A stretch of 64,000 nucleotides of DNA, from NCBI RefSeq assembly GCF_043643765.1, contig NZ_JBHZSP010000001.1:248001-312000 (forward strand). Reading direction: 5' to 3'. Both the position numbers and the translations under genes were made by a program. Origin of the DNA: Marinomonas posidonica_A. Its GTDB lineage: Bacteria > Pseudomonadota > Gammaproteobacteria > Pseudomonadales > Marinomonadaceae. Shown piece by piece: positions 24,027-34,002 of the stretch (positions are counted from its first letter, which is position 1; the number at the start of each line of letters is the position of its first letter). Under the pieces are notes generated by a model that saw only the letters and a list, made by a program, of their open reading frames with translations, was not told the DNA's origin and made no database searches.

Positions 24027-24923
24027 TTACTTGATCTCGAACCATAAACAGAACGACTCGAAAAACTCGCGCATGGTCAGTGACATCAGGGAAAAGTTAG
24101 CGTCCATGTCAGACAAACCGCCACCTTGAGAATCGTTGAAGGCGGCTTCTTTCAAGGCATCGTCAAATTTGATCTTACGTAAGGTCAGATCATCATGCAG
24201 AACAAAGCTCATTTTGTCAGTCCAGCGTAACGCCAAATTTTTTACCGACATGCCTTGTTCAAGGTGACGAGTCACGTCTTCGGAAAGTGGCTCTAAGGCT
24301 TTAAAGCGGATGCTGGCTTTGTCTTCAGAGCTGTCTTGGATTTCACATTCTTCGCCAGTTTCAAGACTCGCCGGTACTTCGTTTTTGGTCAGCCAATCGG
24401 TCATTAGGCTGGCTGGTGACACTTGCGCTTGTAGCGGTGTCATTGGGAAGCTGCCTAAGGTGGTTTGTAGGTGCTTGAAAAGCAATTCTGTCATGCTGGC
24501 ATTGGTACTGTTGAGCACCACGATCTTGGCTTTAAGATCGATATAAGCCCAAATGTCAGAGCGTTTGGAAAAGGCTTTTGGACGCAGGGTGAAGACGAGT
24601 TCGTCTTTCATGTCGGCTTTTTCTTTGCGGCCCACTTTACGACCTTCGATTAACTCGATTTCCGCCACTTTGGCTTCCAGTTCTTCACGAACCACGGCGG
24701 ATGGCAAGACTTTTTCTTCTTTGCCTGCACGGAACAGTAAGCAGCGATCACTGGCTAGACTCCATTGCTCACTGTTACGAATCAGTGGTAACCAGCCGAA
24801 AGAGAATTCTTCCTGCGAACCGCATTCTTGTAACGGAAATTCTGGTATTTTTTTAATTAGCTCATTGGTATCCAGTGACTCCGTGTCACTTAATTGGAAT
24901 ATTTGGGCATTTTTAAACCACAT
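24027..24923 (-). CDS. rdgC: RdgC, recombination-associated protein
   Basis: 298 residues beginning MWFKNAQIFQL. GWLPL and FSFGW occur near residue 40, and DMKDELVFTLRPKAFSKRSD further on. E. coli RdgC is 303. It forms a ring dimer on double-stranded DNA and restrains RecA. It starts 2 bp after tdk, last in the run prc-ybfE-tdk-rdgC. The stop codon is followed by 157 bp with no gene up to fieF. Confidence 0.96.
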   Translation of the reverse strand: MWFKNAQIFQLSDTESLDTNELIKKIPEFPLQECGSQEEFSFGWLPLIRNSEQWSLASDRCLLFRAGKEEKVLPSAVVREELEAKVAEIELIEGRKVGRKEKADMKDELVFTLRPKAFSKRSDIWAYIDLKAKIVVLNSTNASMTELLFKHLQTTLGSFPMTPLQAQVSPASLMTDWLTKNEVPASLETGEECEIQDSSEDKASIRFKALEPLSEDVTRHLEQGMSVKNLALRWTDKMSFVLHDDLTLRKIKFDDALKEAAFNDSQGGGLSDMDANFSLMSLTMREFFESFCLWFEIK

Positions 24924-24925
24924 AG

Positions 24926-25504
24926 TTAATCTCTCACAGCTTCTTTAAAGTGTTTTCGACACACAGATAAGTAACGATCATTGCCGCCAATTTCTACCTG
25001 AGCCCCTTCTTTCACAGGAATTCCTTGCTCATTAACCCGTATTACCATAGTGGCTTTACTGCCACAATGACACACGGTTTTTAATTCAATCAGTTTATCA
25101 GACCACGCTAATAAAGCTTGGCTGCCTGCGAATAACTCGCCTTGAAAATCAGTGCGAATACCGAAGGCTAAAACCGGAATGCCCATTTTATCGACCACTT
25201 CGGACAAAGCATAAACTTGTTGTTTGGTTAAAAACTGAGCCTCATCAATTAGAATACAACTTAGACGCTGTTTGGCGCTTTCGTTTTTAATCAGTTCAGT
25301 GATGTTTGTTTTATTATCAAACAAGCTAGCTTGAGCGGAAATCCCAATGCGTGAAGCGATCTTGCCGGTTTCAAATCGGTCGTCAATGGAGGCGGTTAAT
25401 AATAAAACCTGCATGCCTCTTTCTTGATAATTATGGGCAGATTGAAGCAGTACGGTGGATTTTCCTGCATTCATCGCTGAATAATAAAAATAGAGTTTTG
25501 CCAT
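24926..25504 (-). CDS. tdk: Thymidine kinase (type II)
   Basis: 192 residues from ATG 25504: MAKLYFYYSAMNAGKSTVLL with the P-loop at 11-18. ILIDEAQFL carries the catalytic Glu, and GIRTDFQGELFAGS the lasso region. The zinc ligands are in VCHCGSKA and CRKHF. It phosphorylates thymidine and deoxyuridine in nucleotide salvage. It overlaps nothing and runs straight into rdgC (2 bp). Confidence 0.97.
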   Translation of the reverse strand: MAKLYFYYSAMNAGKSTVLLQSAHNYQERGMQVLLLTASIDDRFETGKIASRIGISAQASLFDNKTNITELIKNESAKQRLSCILIDEAQFLTKQQVYALSEVVDKMGIPVLAFGIRTDFQGELFAGSQALLAWSDKLIELKTVCHCGSKATMVIRVNEQGIPVKEGAQVEIGGNDRYLSVCRKHFKEAVRD

Positions 25505-25591
25505 ATAACGCTGTGTCGTTGCCAATTGTATAAAATGGGCCGGACAGTATAGCAAAACTCTAATATGAATGGCGGGTTTTCTATGAGGTGT

Positions 25592-25888
25592 CTATTTTGG
25601 GCTTTGCAGAGGACGTTTTTTCAGCTGTTTGGCGCCGTTTTGAATTTGTTGGAGTAACCATTCAGAGCGTTTTAATCCGCTCATTTCACACAGTTGATCG
25701 AGTGTGTTGATGGCTTCTTGTTCGATGACCAGCTCTAAACGCTTTAAGCCCAGTTTCTTTTCTTTTTGACGTTGTGCGCGTTTATTCAGTTTTAGCTGGT
25801 CTTTTCGGTTTAATGTGCTGGTTCTTGGTCGGCCTGGGGTTTTGCCAAACAGGTCGATAGTATTACGGTCGGTGGACGCTTTAGCCAT
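25592..25888 (-). CDS. ybfE: YbfE-like LexA-regulated small protein
   Basis: 98 residues from ATG 25888. It closely resembles E. coli YbfE: DRNTIDLFGKTPGRPRTSTL, LNKRAQRQKEKKLGLKRLEL and a C-terminal ribbon-helix-helix-like segment (DQLCEMSGLKRSEWLLQQ). YbfE is SOS-induced in E. coli. No convincing CTG-N10-CAG LexA box is visible upstream here, so SOS control is not shown. The 73 bp between prc and this gene contain the inverted repeat GGGCACTGA...TCAGTGCCC (about 25922-25954). Confidence 0.85.
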   Translation of the reverse strand: MAKASTDRNTIDLFGKTPGRPRTSTLNRKDQLKLNKRAQRQKEKKLGLKRLELVIEQEAINTLDQLCEMSGLKRSEWLLQQIQNGAKQLKKRPLQSPK

Positions 25889-25961
25889 GTTGTTTTCGGT
25901 TATGTCGAGTGGTTCTTGAAAGGGCACTGACCAACATGCTTATGCTCAGTGCCCATTAAAT

Positions 25962-28010
25962 TTAGTTTTGTGCTGTTTGCTTCTCGGCTTGTTTTTGTGC
26001 CATCTGGTTGGTGGCAATAAAGTCCAACAGAATCTCAGACGCTTCCTTTGCGTAAGTGTCTTCTTCACTGGCTTCAATGTCATCAACAGATGCCACTGGC
26101 TCTAGCCCTAATGCTTTAAGGCGGCTGTTCTCACGATCCAAGTCACGTTGCTCATTTTCTTCGCGCTGATGAATACGAGTATTTTCATTAAGCGAGATGG
26201 TTTTGTATTTTTCCACCTGTTGCTTGAAATGGTCAATTTGATCATTAAGGGCAATGAAGTTGGGATCTTTTGCCATTCTTGCTTCATGACGAGGGGTCAA
26301 AATCGGCAAGTAAGCAGGCATGTTCCAATATACTGGGTAGCGTGTTTCATGGATTTTGTCCCAGGGTAGTGGGTTGTCCAATGCGCTCTCACCAACAGAT
26401 TCTTTATCGATTAAAGAAGGGAAGGCAATGTCTGGCATGACGCCCTTGTGTTGCGTACTTTCGCCTGACACACGATAAAACTTAGCTTGGGTGATTTTAA
26501 GCTGACCTTTGTCTAGTTCTTGCAGTACTTGAACTGTGCCTTTACCAAAGGTCTGGTCGCCCAGAATAAGCGCTCGACCATAGTCTTGTAATGCTCCGGC
26601 GACGATCTCGGAGGCGGAAGCACTCATACGGTTAACCAATACCGCCATCGGCCCACTGTAGGTGATGCTTGGGTCAGAATCACCCAATGGGGTGACACGA
26701 CCGCTTTGGTCGCGAATCTGTACGGTTGGTCCAGACGGAATGAATAAACCCGCTAAGGCGTTGGCTTCTTGTAACGAGCCACCACCATTGTTGCGTAGGT
26801 CTAAAATCAGCGCAGAAATGTCTTCTTTTTGCAGTTCTTCAATCAGCTTTTTGGTGTCTCGGGTGGAGCTTTTGTAGTCTTTCTCGCCCGCTTGAATAGC
26901 GGCAAAATCCGAGTAGAAAGTGGGGAGCGAAATGACTCCGACCTTGTAGGTTTCACCGCCGCGTTCGACTTCGACGATTTCTTTTTTGGCAGACTGATCT
27001 TCCAGTTTGACTTTTTTGCGCACGATGTCGATGACTTTACTGGTTTGTGTGTCCCCTTTGCTTGGGGTGATTTCCAGTCGCACTGTGGTATCGCGTTCGC
27101 CACGAATCATATCCACAACATCGTCAAGACGCATGCCGACTACATCAATCATAGGGCCATCTTCTTGACCAACGGCAATGATTCTATCATTCGGCGCTAA
27201 TTCGCTTTGTGTGGCGGCTGGGCCACCAGGTACTAGGCGTACTACCTTGGTGTAATCATCGTCCATCTGTAAGACAGCACCAATGCCTTCTAGTGACAAG
27301 CTCATGTTGATGTTGAAGGTTTCCGAAGCTCGTGGTGCGAAATAGCTCGTGTGTGGGTCTAATGCCGCGGTCACAGCATTGGCAAAAGTTTGGAATACAT
27401 CAACTGCGTTGGTTTGATCCACTTGCTTTAGTTGGTTCTTATAACGACGTTCTAGGACTGAGACAATTTTGTCTTCGTCTTCGCCATTCATTTTCAGAAT
27501 CAAAGCACGGTTTTTCAAACGCTTACGCCAGTAATCGTCCAGTTCAGCTTGTGAGTTGGCCCAATGCTGATTGTCTGGGTCGGCGTTTAAGCTTTCATCA
27601 ATGGTGTAATCAAAAGATTTGACCATGTCTGGTAAGTTGGCTTGTAGGCTTTTTACGCGATCTTCGAAACGTTTTAGGTACAGGTTGTAAATGGTGTAGG
27701 CCACTTGGGTATCACCATTACGAAGGGCGTCATCGAATTCATAGCGATACTTTTCTAGGTTATCAATGTCACTTTGTAAAAAGAAACTCTTGGTTGGATC
27801 CATGGCATCGATATAATAGTCGAATGCTTTTGTTGAAATGGTGTCGTCGATCTGAGGTCGGTTGTAGTGAATGCCTTCTAGCATTTCTACTAACTCTTTA
27901 GAAACTTTATCGTACTCGTGAGGAGGTTGTAACTCCTGATAGGCGGATACGGGGGTGACGGCAAAAGAATAGCCTGTAAGTAGGCAAAGTAGTAAGCGTT
28001 TTAGGTTCAT
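25962..28010 (-). CDS. prc: Prc (Tsp) carboxy-terminal processing periplasmic protease
   Basis: 682 residues from ATG 28010, which gives a clean signal peptide (MNLKRLLLCLLTGYSFAVTP ending VSA). Domains: an N-terminal helical region with ALDPHTSYFAPRASETF, a PDZ domain (SLEGIGAVLQMDDDYTKVVR), then the S41 protease with the nucleophile in NRMSASASEIVAGAL and the general-base Lys in DQTFGKGTVQVL. Prc degrades misfolded and ssrA-tagged periplasmic proteins and trims PBP3 and MepS. Length is normal (E. coli 682). Confidence 0.96.
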   Translation of the reverse strand: MNLKRLLLCLLTGYSFAVTPVSAYQELQPPHEYDKVSKELVEMLEGIHYNRPQIDDTISTKAFDYYIDAMDPTKSFFLQSDIDNLEKYRYEFDDALRNGDTQVAYTIYNLYLKRFEDRVKSLQANLPDMVKSFDYTIDESLNADPDNQHWANSQAELDDYWRKRLKNRALILKMNGEDEDKIVSVLERRYKNQLKQVDQTNAVDVFQTFANAVTAALDPHTSYFAPRASETFNINMSLSLEGIGAVLQMDDDYTKVVRLVPGGPAATQSELAPNDRIIAVGQEDGPMIDVVGMRLDDVVDMIRGERDTTVRLEITPSKGDTQTSKVIDIVRKKVKLEDQSAKKEIVEVERGGETYKVGVISLPTFYSDFAAIQAGEKDYKSSTRDTKKLIEELQKEDISALILDLRNNGGGSLQEANALAGLFIPSGPTVQIRDQSGRVTPLGDSDPSITYSGPMAVLVNRMSASASEIVAGALQDYGRALILGDQTFGKGTVQVLQELDKGQLKITQAKFYRVSGESTQHKGVMPDIAFPSLIDKESVGESALDNPLPWDKIHETRYPVYWNMPAYLPILTPRHEARMAKDPNFIALNDQIDHFKQQVEKYKTISLNENTRIHQREENEQRDLDRENSRLKALGLEPVASVDDIEASEEDTYAKEASEILLDFIATNQMAQKQAEKQTAQN

Positions 28011-28131
28011 CCGGTGTCGTATCTCTCTGTCTATTTTGTACATCATTGGTAAAATCATATTAGACACAGGGCGTTAAGGCTAGCCTAAGTGTTAAAAAGT
28101 CACTTTTAAAGCATTTTGCTTATGGAAAAAT

Positions 28132-29430
28132 ATGGAATATTCACAATTTAATGATTCATTGTTGTCCTTTCTTCAAGCGTCACCCACGCCTTTCCATGCG
28201 ACAGATAGCATGCGTGCGGCTTTGCTTGCAGAAGGTTATGTTGAGCTAATTGAAGAAGATAATTGGGTTATTGAAGACAGTGGGAAGTATTTTGTTACTC
28301 GTAATGAGTCTTCCTTGATTGCGTTTACGACGCCAGTGTTGGACGTGAGTCAAACAGGCTGGCGGATGATTGGGGCGCATACGGATAGCCCATGTTTGAA
28401 ATTGAAACCGAATGCGCATGTGGATCGCTTTGGTTATCATCAGCTCGGTGTTGAAGTATACGGCGGCGTATTACTGCATACTTGGCTGGATCGTGATTTG
28501 TCGATTGCCGGTCGTGTTACGGTAAAAACAGCAGCGGGCGATATTGTCAGTCGTTTGGTGGATTTTAAAGAACCGATCGCCGTAGTGCCGAATTTAGCCA
28601 TTCACCTAAATCGCAAAGTGAATGAAGGCTTTTCGGTCAACCCGCAAGAGGAAATCTTACCTATCTTGTGTGGTGCCGATAACGAGTTCGACCTTCATCA
28701 ATTGTTGATTGCTCAGCTGGGACAGCAGCATCCTGATTTGTCGGTTGCACAGGTGTTGGATTTTGAATTAAGCCTTTATGATACTCAGCCAGCGGCGTTG
28801 GTTGGTTTGCACAAAGAGTATATTTGCTCCGCCAGGCTGGATAATTTGTTGAGCTGTTACGTGGGGTTACAAGCCTTGTTAAGTTCTAGCAATGAGCGTC
28901 CTAGTCTGCTGATCTGTACCGATCACGAAGAGATAGGCAGTTTGTCGGCGTGTGGTGCCAATGGGCCTTTCTTGGACGATGTGTTAAGGCGTTTGTCGCC
29001 CAATCCTGAGCAATTTGTACAAGCCATCCAGCGCTCTATGTTGGTGTCGGCGGATAATGCTCATGCCTTGCACCCTAACTATGCAAACCGACACGATAAC
29101 AACCATGCGCCAGCGATTAACAAAGGCGCGGTGATTAAGGTCAATGCGAATCAACGTTATGCGACCAACAGTGAAACAGCGAGTATTTATCGTGATGTTG
29201 CAGCACAAGAAAATTTCGATGTGCAAACCTTTGTTGTTCGCAGCGATATGGGGTGCGGCAGCACAATCGGACCGATTACCTCAGGTGAAATCGGTGTACC
29301 AACCATTGATATCGGTTTGCCAACCTTTGGTATGCACTCGATTCGAGAATTGGCTGGTAGTCATGATGCATTTGGTCTGTATAAGGTGCTGGCGCGCTTT
29401 ACCAAACGGGATAAGTTGATGACCCGCTAA
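28132..29430 (+). CDS. apeB: M18 family aminopeptidase
   Basis: 432 residues. Zinc-site motifs: GAHTDSPCLKLKP, SARLDNLLSCYVGL, TDHEEIGSLSACGANGP, the HALHPNYANRHDNNH segment and GMHSIRELAG near the C-terminus. M18 enzymes are tetrahedral, cytosolic, di-zinc peptidases that release N-terminal, often acidic, residues. It diverges from prc and ends at a strong bidirectional terminator shared with the tolC-like gene. Confidence 0.95.
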   Translation: MEYSQFNDSLLSFLQASPTPFHATDSMRAALLAEGYVELIEEDNWVIEDSGKYFVTRNESSLIAFTTPVLDVSQTGWRMIGAHTDSPCLKLKPNAHVDRFGYHQLGVEVYGGVLLHTWLDRDLSIAGRVTVKTAAGDIVSRLVDFKEPIAVVPNLAIHLNRKVNEGFSVNPQEEILPILCGADNEFDLHQLLIAQLGQQHPDLSVAQVLDFELSLYDTQPAALVGLHKEYICSARLDNLLSCYVGLQALLSSSNERPSLLICTDHEEIGSLSACGANGPFLDDVLRRLSPNPEQFVQAIQRSMLVSADNAHALHPNYANRHDNNHAPAINKGAVIKVNANQRYATNSETASIYRDVAAQENFDVQTFVVRSDMGCGSTIGPITSGEIGVPTIDIGLPTFGMHSIRELAGSHDAFGLYKVLARFTKRDKLMTR

Positions 29431-29507
29431 GACAGAGCATCACTAAGTCAGCCTGCTGAAAACAGCTGGTGGGACGAGCCATTAGGTCGGTGTCAGACAA
29501 GAAGCAT

Positions 29508-29543
29508 AAAAAAACCACCACATAGAATGCGGTGGTTTTTTTT
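29508..29543. terminator. Bidirectional terminator between the M18 peptidase and tolC
   Basis: AAAAAAACCACC and GGTGGTTTTTTTT arms around a short loop (CACATAGAATGC), T-rich on both strands. It serves both convergent genes. Confidence 0.9.
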
Positions 29544-29560
29544 GAGCCAAATACAGGGCT

Positions 29561-30880
29561 TTAGTTTTGAGCAACCAACCATTTATCAAGTTGTTTGATC
29601 TTATCTTCTGTTAAGTCACCTGTTGCTTCTAACAGACTAAGTTGTTTTAGAACAAAGTTGTAACGGTATTGCTCATAAGTGTTTTGAGCATCGTACAGGT
29701 TGGATTGTGCTGCCAAAAGTTCGACTAAATTACGTGTACCAACATCGTAACCTGCCTGAGTCGCTTCTAAGGCACTGTTACGAGAGCGGATTAACTGTTG
29801 CTGAGCGGCAATTTGTGCTACTGCTGTCTGTAAATCAAGGTATAAACTACGAATGTTTAGCTCGATAGACTGCAAGGTGCTGGCTTTTTGTTCGATCGCA
29901 GACTCCGCTTCTGCTGACGCTTGGCGAACCGAAGCGTTAATGGCTCCACCACTGTATAATGGAATGCTGATGCCAAGAGAGACTGCAGTTGTATTAGTTG
30001 CGCCGCTATCAAGCGTACTGACACTGTAGTCATTGTCAGTGCGAGACAAAGAACCTGTGATAGCCACTGTTGGCGTACGACCATTAGCTTTTTGAATGCT
30101 GATATTATTTTCCGCACTGTCCACTGCTAGGTCTAAGATTTTCAGTTCTTTGTTGTCTTTTTGTGCTTTTGCGATCAAGGTATCAACGGTCATGTCAGGG
30201 TCTAAACGAATAGGGTAGTCTGCAGACAAGGTCGGAATACTGTTAATGACACGCCCTGTTCTTTGGTACAAGGCTTTTTGTGCATAGGCCACACTTGAGC
30301 GTGCACTTAACTCTGTAACTCGTACTGAATCGTATTCGGCTTGAGCATCTTGCAGGTCTGTGATTGAGGCTAAGCCTACTTCGTATTGTTTCTTAGCACG
30401 ATCCAATTGACTTGCCGTACTTTTCACTAAAGCTTCGGTGGTTTGTAACGTAGACTGAGCAATAAGCAGATTGAAATATTCGTTCAGTGTGGTTAACGCC
30501 AGATCTTCTTCAGAATTTTCGTAGCTAACGCCGGCACTGAATGAGCTTATTTCGACCGCATCAACAGCATAGCCAAGTGCTGGAGAGTAGATAGGGTAAT
30601 TCAATTCTAATGCCAGTGAGTTTGAATTATTGTCGTATTCGGTCGAAGGACTGTCTACATTGGTATAACCTAAGCTACCACTGAAACTGATTTGCGGGTA
30701 AAGATTACCCTTGGTGACCGTGACGCCTTCTTTTTGTGCTTGGTAGGTGGCTGCGGCAGCACGTAAGCCTGGATCATTTTGTTTTGCCAGTTTATAGACT
30801 TCGTAAATACTTTCGGCTTGAACGGCTGTACTGCTCAAAACAGCAGCCGTGATTAAAGATGAGATAATATGCTTTTTCAT
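29561..30880 (-). CDS. tolC: TolC-family outer-membrane efflux channel
   Basis: 439 residues from the second Met (30880), which starts the signal peptide MKKHIISSLITAAVLSSTAV (ending QA). An ATG 18 bp upstream is equally open, and neither has a strong Shine-Dalgarno. Two OEP repeats with the usual pattern follow: IYEVYKLAKQNDPGLRAAAA, EVGLASITDLQDAQAEYDS and DVGTRNLVELLAAQSNLYDA. It forms the trimeric channel for type I secretion and RND-type pumps. No pump genes are nearby, as for the general-purpose TolC. Confidence 0.93.
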   Translation of the reverse strand: MKKHIISSLITAAVLSSTAVQAESIYEVYKLAKQNDPGLRAAAATYQAQKEGVTVTKGNLYPQISFSGSLGYTNVDSPSTEYDNNSNSLALELNYPIYSPALGYAVDAVEISSFSAGVSYENSEEDLALTTLNEYFNLLIAQSTLQTTEALVKSTASQLDRAKKQYEVGLASITDLQDAQAEYDSVRVTELSARSSVAYAQKALYQRTGRVINSIPTLSADYPIRLDPDMTVDTLIAKAQKDNKELKILDLAVDSAENNISIQKANGRTPTVAITGSLSRTDNDYSVSTLDSGATNTTAVSLGISIPLYSGGAINASVRQASAEAESAIEQKASTLQSIELNIRSLYLDLQTAVAQIAAQQQLIRSRNSALEATQAGYDVGTRNLVELLAAQSNLYDAQNTYEQYRYNFVLKQLSLLEATGDLTEDKIKQLDKWLVAQN

Positions 30881-31064
30881 AGATTTCTGTAGGCTCATAG
30901 TATGAAATTTAGTTATAATACTAGCGTAACTTCTGACCTTGTGGCAGTGCCATTTTCGCTATATCTATTATGACTACTGACCATATCATAACGAAATGCT
31001 TTGAATAGGCTTCTAATGTGGAAACTTATTGCAAGCCACTGACTTCCTTGTCTTTCATAAGGCA

Positions 31065-32291
31065 TTATTTTTTCACTTCGATTGTATAAGTGATGACTTT
31101 TTCTTGTTGCGGTGCCAGTTTGCCTTCGATAAGTAAGCCATTTGCAGAGTTTTTAGTGATTTGATTGGCTTTGATAATATCAACAATACCATTGGTGTTC
31201 TGCTGCAAGGAAAACTTCGCCATTCTTGTGTCATGATTTTTCACTGTCAGTTGCCAAACTTGGCGACTAGGTAATTGCTTAGAAGAGGCGTTAAGTAAGG
31301 TTAGATGACCACTGATGGCTAGGCTTTTATTGGTTATCACCTCTTGAGTTTGACCTGCGCGCATCTGATTAAGACTGACTTGATTCGCTGGAATTAAGAG
31401 TGGACCTTGCTGCCAGAAAGTTTTGTAAAGCCCCGGCATGCTGTCTTTCTTTAGGGTAAAAGAGTGTTGATTGTAGAAGTTAAGGGTAATAGAACCATCT
31501 TGTCCGCTGTGGGTGAACTGGGTCGCTTTGTGACGTTGATCTTGTATTTTCAAGGTATCGCTGGGTAGAGCGTATAAAGTGCTGGAATAGGGAGACAATT
31601 CGACCTGGTTGGCTAAGGGGAATACCACTTCATTGTCTTGATAACGTACTTGTGGTGCTGCTGAATCGAGCATCATAGTGGCTCGTTCTGTTTTGAATTG
31701 TGGGCTAGGTTGCTGGTGAGAGTAATGCAGCAAGCTAGCATCTAACACCAATGCTTGGTTGGATTGATTGGTAATTAAGGCTTGTTGAGTCAAGGTTACC
31801 TTATTGTCACTAAAAATTAGGTTCAGTTGCGGTGTCCACGATAGTAGATTTGTCTGGTAACTGATGGGCAGCTTGTTTGCATTTTGTACTGGTGCTTTAT
31901 GGGATTCGAGTGGAATCAAGTAGAAATCACTCATTGGTAGGGTGACAGGTCGATTATTGAGACTTAGAGTAAAACTTTGCTTAGCTTGATTGACCTGAGT
32001 GAGTAAGCCGGTGTAGTTGAGGTCTCTGTGTTTATGCTCTACACGAATTTTTCTGTCCACTTGGTTGATCCATTGTCGTTGAGACGCATCGCCAAGGTAT
32101 TTAATGGGACTGAACTCTGTGGCCAATGGTAAGACACTGCCAGTGACTGGAGGTAAGGTCAGAGTGTTGTTGTCTTCGACAATTTGGCTGTTTTGTAGGC
32201 CAATGACGGCTTTAATTGGCTCAGCCAGCACAGGCTGACACAAAGCGCTTAGTATTAAACTTGTCATCATTTGAGTGTGTGATTTATGCAT
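31065..32291 (-). CDS. Secreted protein resembling the DUF4139 family, unknown function
   Basis: 408 residues with a signal peptide (to about residue 23, LCQPVLA). The central part, ISYQTNLLSWTPQLNLIFSD followed by ALITNQSNQALVLDAS, matches the DUF4139 pattern of beta-sandwich repeats. The C-terminus has two further immunoglobulin-like stretches (TNKSLAISGHLTLLNASSKQ, QLTVKNHDTRMAKFSLQQ). No catalytic motif is seen. It is periplasmic by inference. It is single-gene, between tolC (184 bp away, no feature recognised) and the divergent xni. Assignment to DUF4139 is by visual likeness only. Confidence 0.6.
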   Translation of the reverse strand: MHKSHTQMMTSLILSALCQPVLAEPIKAVIGLQNSQIVEDNNTLTLPPVTGSVLPLATEFSPIKYLGDASQRQWINQVDRKIRVEHKHRDLNYTGLLTQVNQAKQSFTLSLNNRPVTLPMSDFYLIPLESHKAPVQNANKLPISYQTNLLSWTPQLNLIFSDNKVTLTQQALITNQSNQALVLDASLLHYSHQQPSPQFKTERATMMLDSAAPQVRYQDNEVVFPLANQVELSPYSSTLYALPSDTLKIQDQRHKATQFTHSGQDGSITLNFYNQHSFTLKKDSMPGLYKTFWQQGPLLIPANQVSLNQMRAGQTQEVITNKSLAISGHLTLLNASSKQLPSRQVWQLTVKNHDTRMAKFSLQQNTNGIVDIIKANQITKNSANGLLIEGKLAPQQEKVITYTIEVKK

Positions 32292-32395
32292 AACTCAGCA
32301 TCCTTCTCTTGTTTTAACATCTTATGATCGTGCCGTCTGCTTACCCATGTTAACCTAATAGCAACGAAATATTGTTGGAAATATAGGTCATTTGT

Positions 32396-33187
32396 GTGGA
32401 TAAAACATTACTGATTATTGACGGTATGAATTTGATTAGACGACTGTATGCGGCGCTGGAAGCCGAGCAAGATGCGGTTCGTCGGGTTGAGCGTACCCAG
32501 AGTATTGCGATTGATGCGTTAAGTAAGTTAGCGCATCAATTTGAGCCTGATTATGCCGTTGTGGTGTTTGATTCAAACGGTAAAACTTGGCGGCATGAGG
32601 TTTATCCTGAATACAAATTGGGCCGCGTTCCTATGGATGACGCTTTATTGGAAGCGTTAGACGATTTTGCCCGAGTGTTCCGTTTTAATCGTTTTCCCTG
32701 TCTGCGCATGGAGGGGTGGGAAGCGGACGATTTGATTGCCACCTTGGCGGTTAAAGCTTCCCAGCACAAGGTGACCTCTTATATTGTCTCAACCGATAAG
32801 GGATTTACTCAATTATTGGGTGATGAGTGCATACTTCAGTATGACTATTTTGCCAAGTTGGGTTACAACAAAGCTTGGGTACCTGGTAAATATGGTGTTC
32901 AGGCAGAGCAATTGATGGATTATTGGGCCTTAGTGGGGGATACCACCAATCGTATTCCAGGGGTAAAAGGCATTGGCCCTAAAACGGCATTGAGCATTAT
33001 TGCGGATGCCCCGACCATTGAAGACATTTATGCCAATCTGTCGCATTTTCCTGAACGTATTCAAAAGCTCCTCGCTGGTGGCTATGAACAGTGCTTGTTG
33101 TCGCGCTCTTTAGTGTCGTTAAAGACGGATGTGTCATTGGGGTTTTCTTTATCGAAACTCAAGTACCAACCAAAAAGTGAAGTTTAA
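32396..33187 (+). CDS. xni: Xni (ExoIX), flap endonuclease-like 5'-3' nuclease
   Basis: 263 residues, GTG start at 32396. Acidic metal-site residues appear in LLIIDGMNL, AVVVFDSNGKTWRHEVYPEY, GWEADDLIATLA and VSTDKGF. The helix-hairpin-helix is DTTNRIPGVKGIGPKTALSI. Size matches stand-alone ExoIX (E. coli 251) rather than the Pol I N-terminal domain. It overlaps the convergent NIT-like gene by 4 bp. Confidence 0.93.
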   Translation: MDKTLLIIDGMNLIRRLYAALEAEQDAVRRVERTQSIAIDALSKLAHQFEPDYAVVVFDSNGKTWRHEVYPEYKLGRVPMDDALLEALDDFARVFRFNRFPCLRMEGWEADDLIATLAVKASQHKVTSYIVSTDKGFTQLLGDECILQYDYFAKLGYNKAWVPGKYGVQAEQLMDYWALVGDTTNRIPGVKGIGPKTALSIIADAPTIEDIYANLSHFPERIQKLLAGGYEQCLLSRSLVSLKTDVSLGFSLSKLKYQPKSEV

Positions 33188-34002
33188 CGAACCGCTTGCT
33201 TGAGTTCGGTCAGACGACTATTCACCACGTCAAACAACTGGTTGATGATCTGGCTAGCGTCTTGAAACAAACTGTCTGGATCCCTCTGACTTAGCGTATC
33301 TTGCTCCACACTGTGTTTTATTTCTCGAATGAATTGCTGCAAAACGTGATTGCTGTTTGTGGGCAGTAATTGGCTTAATTTAGCATGATGTTCTGTGATT
33401 TTTTCTAAGGTAAAAATAAGTTGTAGCTTTTTATCTGAACTCAGTTCCTGCTTACTGGCGACTTGTACGCTTAGGGCGCGAATTTGACCTAGGGCTTCGG
33501 CCAACTCGGGTAGCGTTTTAACCAATTGCTGTGAGGTCTGACGTACTGCTTTCTGGCGGCTGGTGGTGAGAGCAAACTCATCCGCAAGATCCCACAAAGC
33601 TTCTAGTTGGCGGTTGATTAAGCTTGTATGCAGCTGGAAACTCTGGCTGCTTTGAATATTGTCTTTTTGTAATAGCTTTAGCCATTGCTTATGGGCATAT
33701 TGAAGGCTGAGTTGTGTTGGATAACCGTATTTTTTTTCGAAACTCAGTATCGCTTCGTATTGAGTTTGAATGTCATTTTCAACCTGAGTTAATTTGTCTT
33801 TAAAGTCTAGGTTACCATTTAAAAAACCACTGTGCATGCCCCTGTGTTGTTGGGTCAGTTTGATCAGTTCAATAAAGTAATGGACGCCTTGAATGCCTTC
33901 TACCGTCCGCTTTTTTGCATGGTTTTCACTGTAAAAGTGTCTGATAAGTGCCAGACCGACAATCGTAAAGCTGGTAATAAAGAGCAGGATGATTACATTC
34001 AT
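33184..34002 (-). CDS. Membrane-anchored NIT-like (nitrate/nitrite-sensor-type) helical protein, coupled to an MCP
   Basis: 272 residues from ATG 34002. One N-terminal transmembrane helix (about 2-20) is followed by a basic stretch, so positive-inside suggests the rest is cytoplasmic. The soluble part is all-helical, with IELIKLTQQHRGMHSGFLNG near its start, which resembles the QxERGxSxGFL signature of NIT sensor domains. The start codon overlaps the stop of the MCP gene (TAATG), so the two are translationally coupled. The MCP lacks its own sensor domain. It probably acts as a separate sensory subunit for that receptor (inference). Confidence 0.7.
   Translation of the reverse strand: MNVIILLFITSFTIVGLALIRHFYSENHAKKRTVEGIQGVHYFIELIKLTQQHRGMHSGFLNGNLDFKDKLTQVENDIQTQYEAILSFEKKYGYPTQLSLQYAHKQWLKLLQKDNIQSSQSFQLHTSLINRQLEALWDLADEFALTTSRQKAVRQTSQQLVKTLPELAEALGQIRALSVQVASKQELSSDKKLQLIFTLEKITEHHAKLSQLLPTNSNHVLQQFIREIKHSVEQDTLSQRDPDSLFQDASQIINQLFDVVNSRLTELKQAVR

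Noticed and set aside
25889..25961. LexA (SOS) box upstream of ybfE
   Set aside because: No CTG-N10-CAG with acceptable flanks; only the GGGCACTGA/TCAGTGCCC inverted repeat is present.
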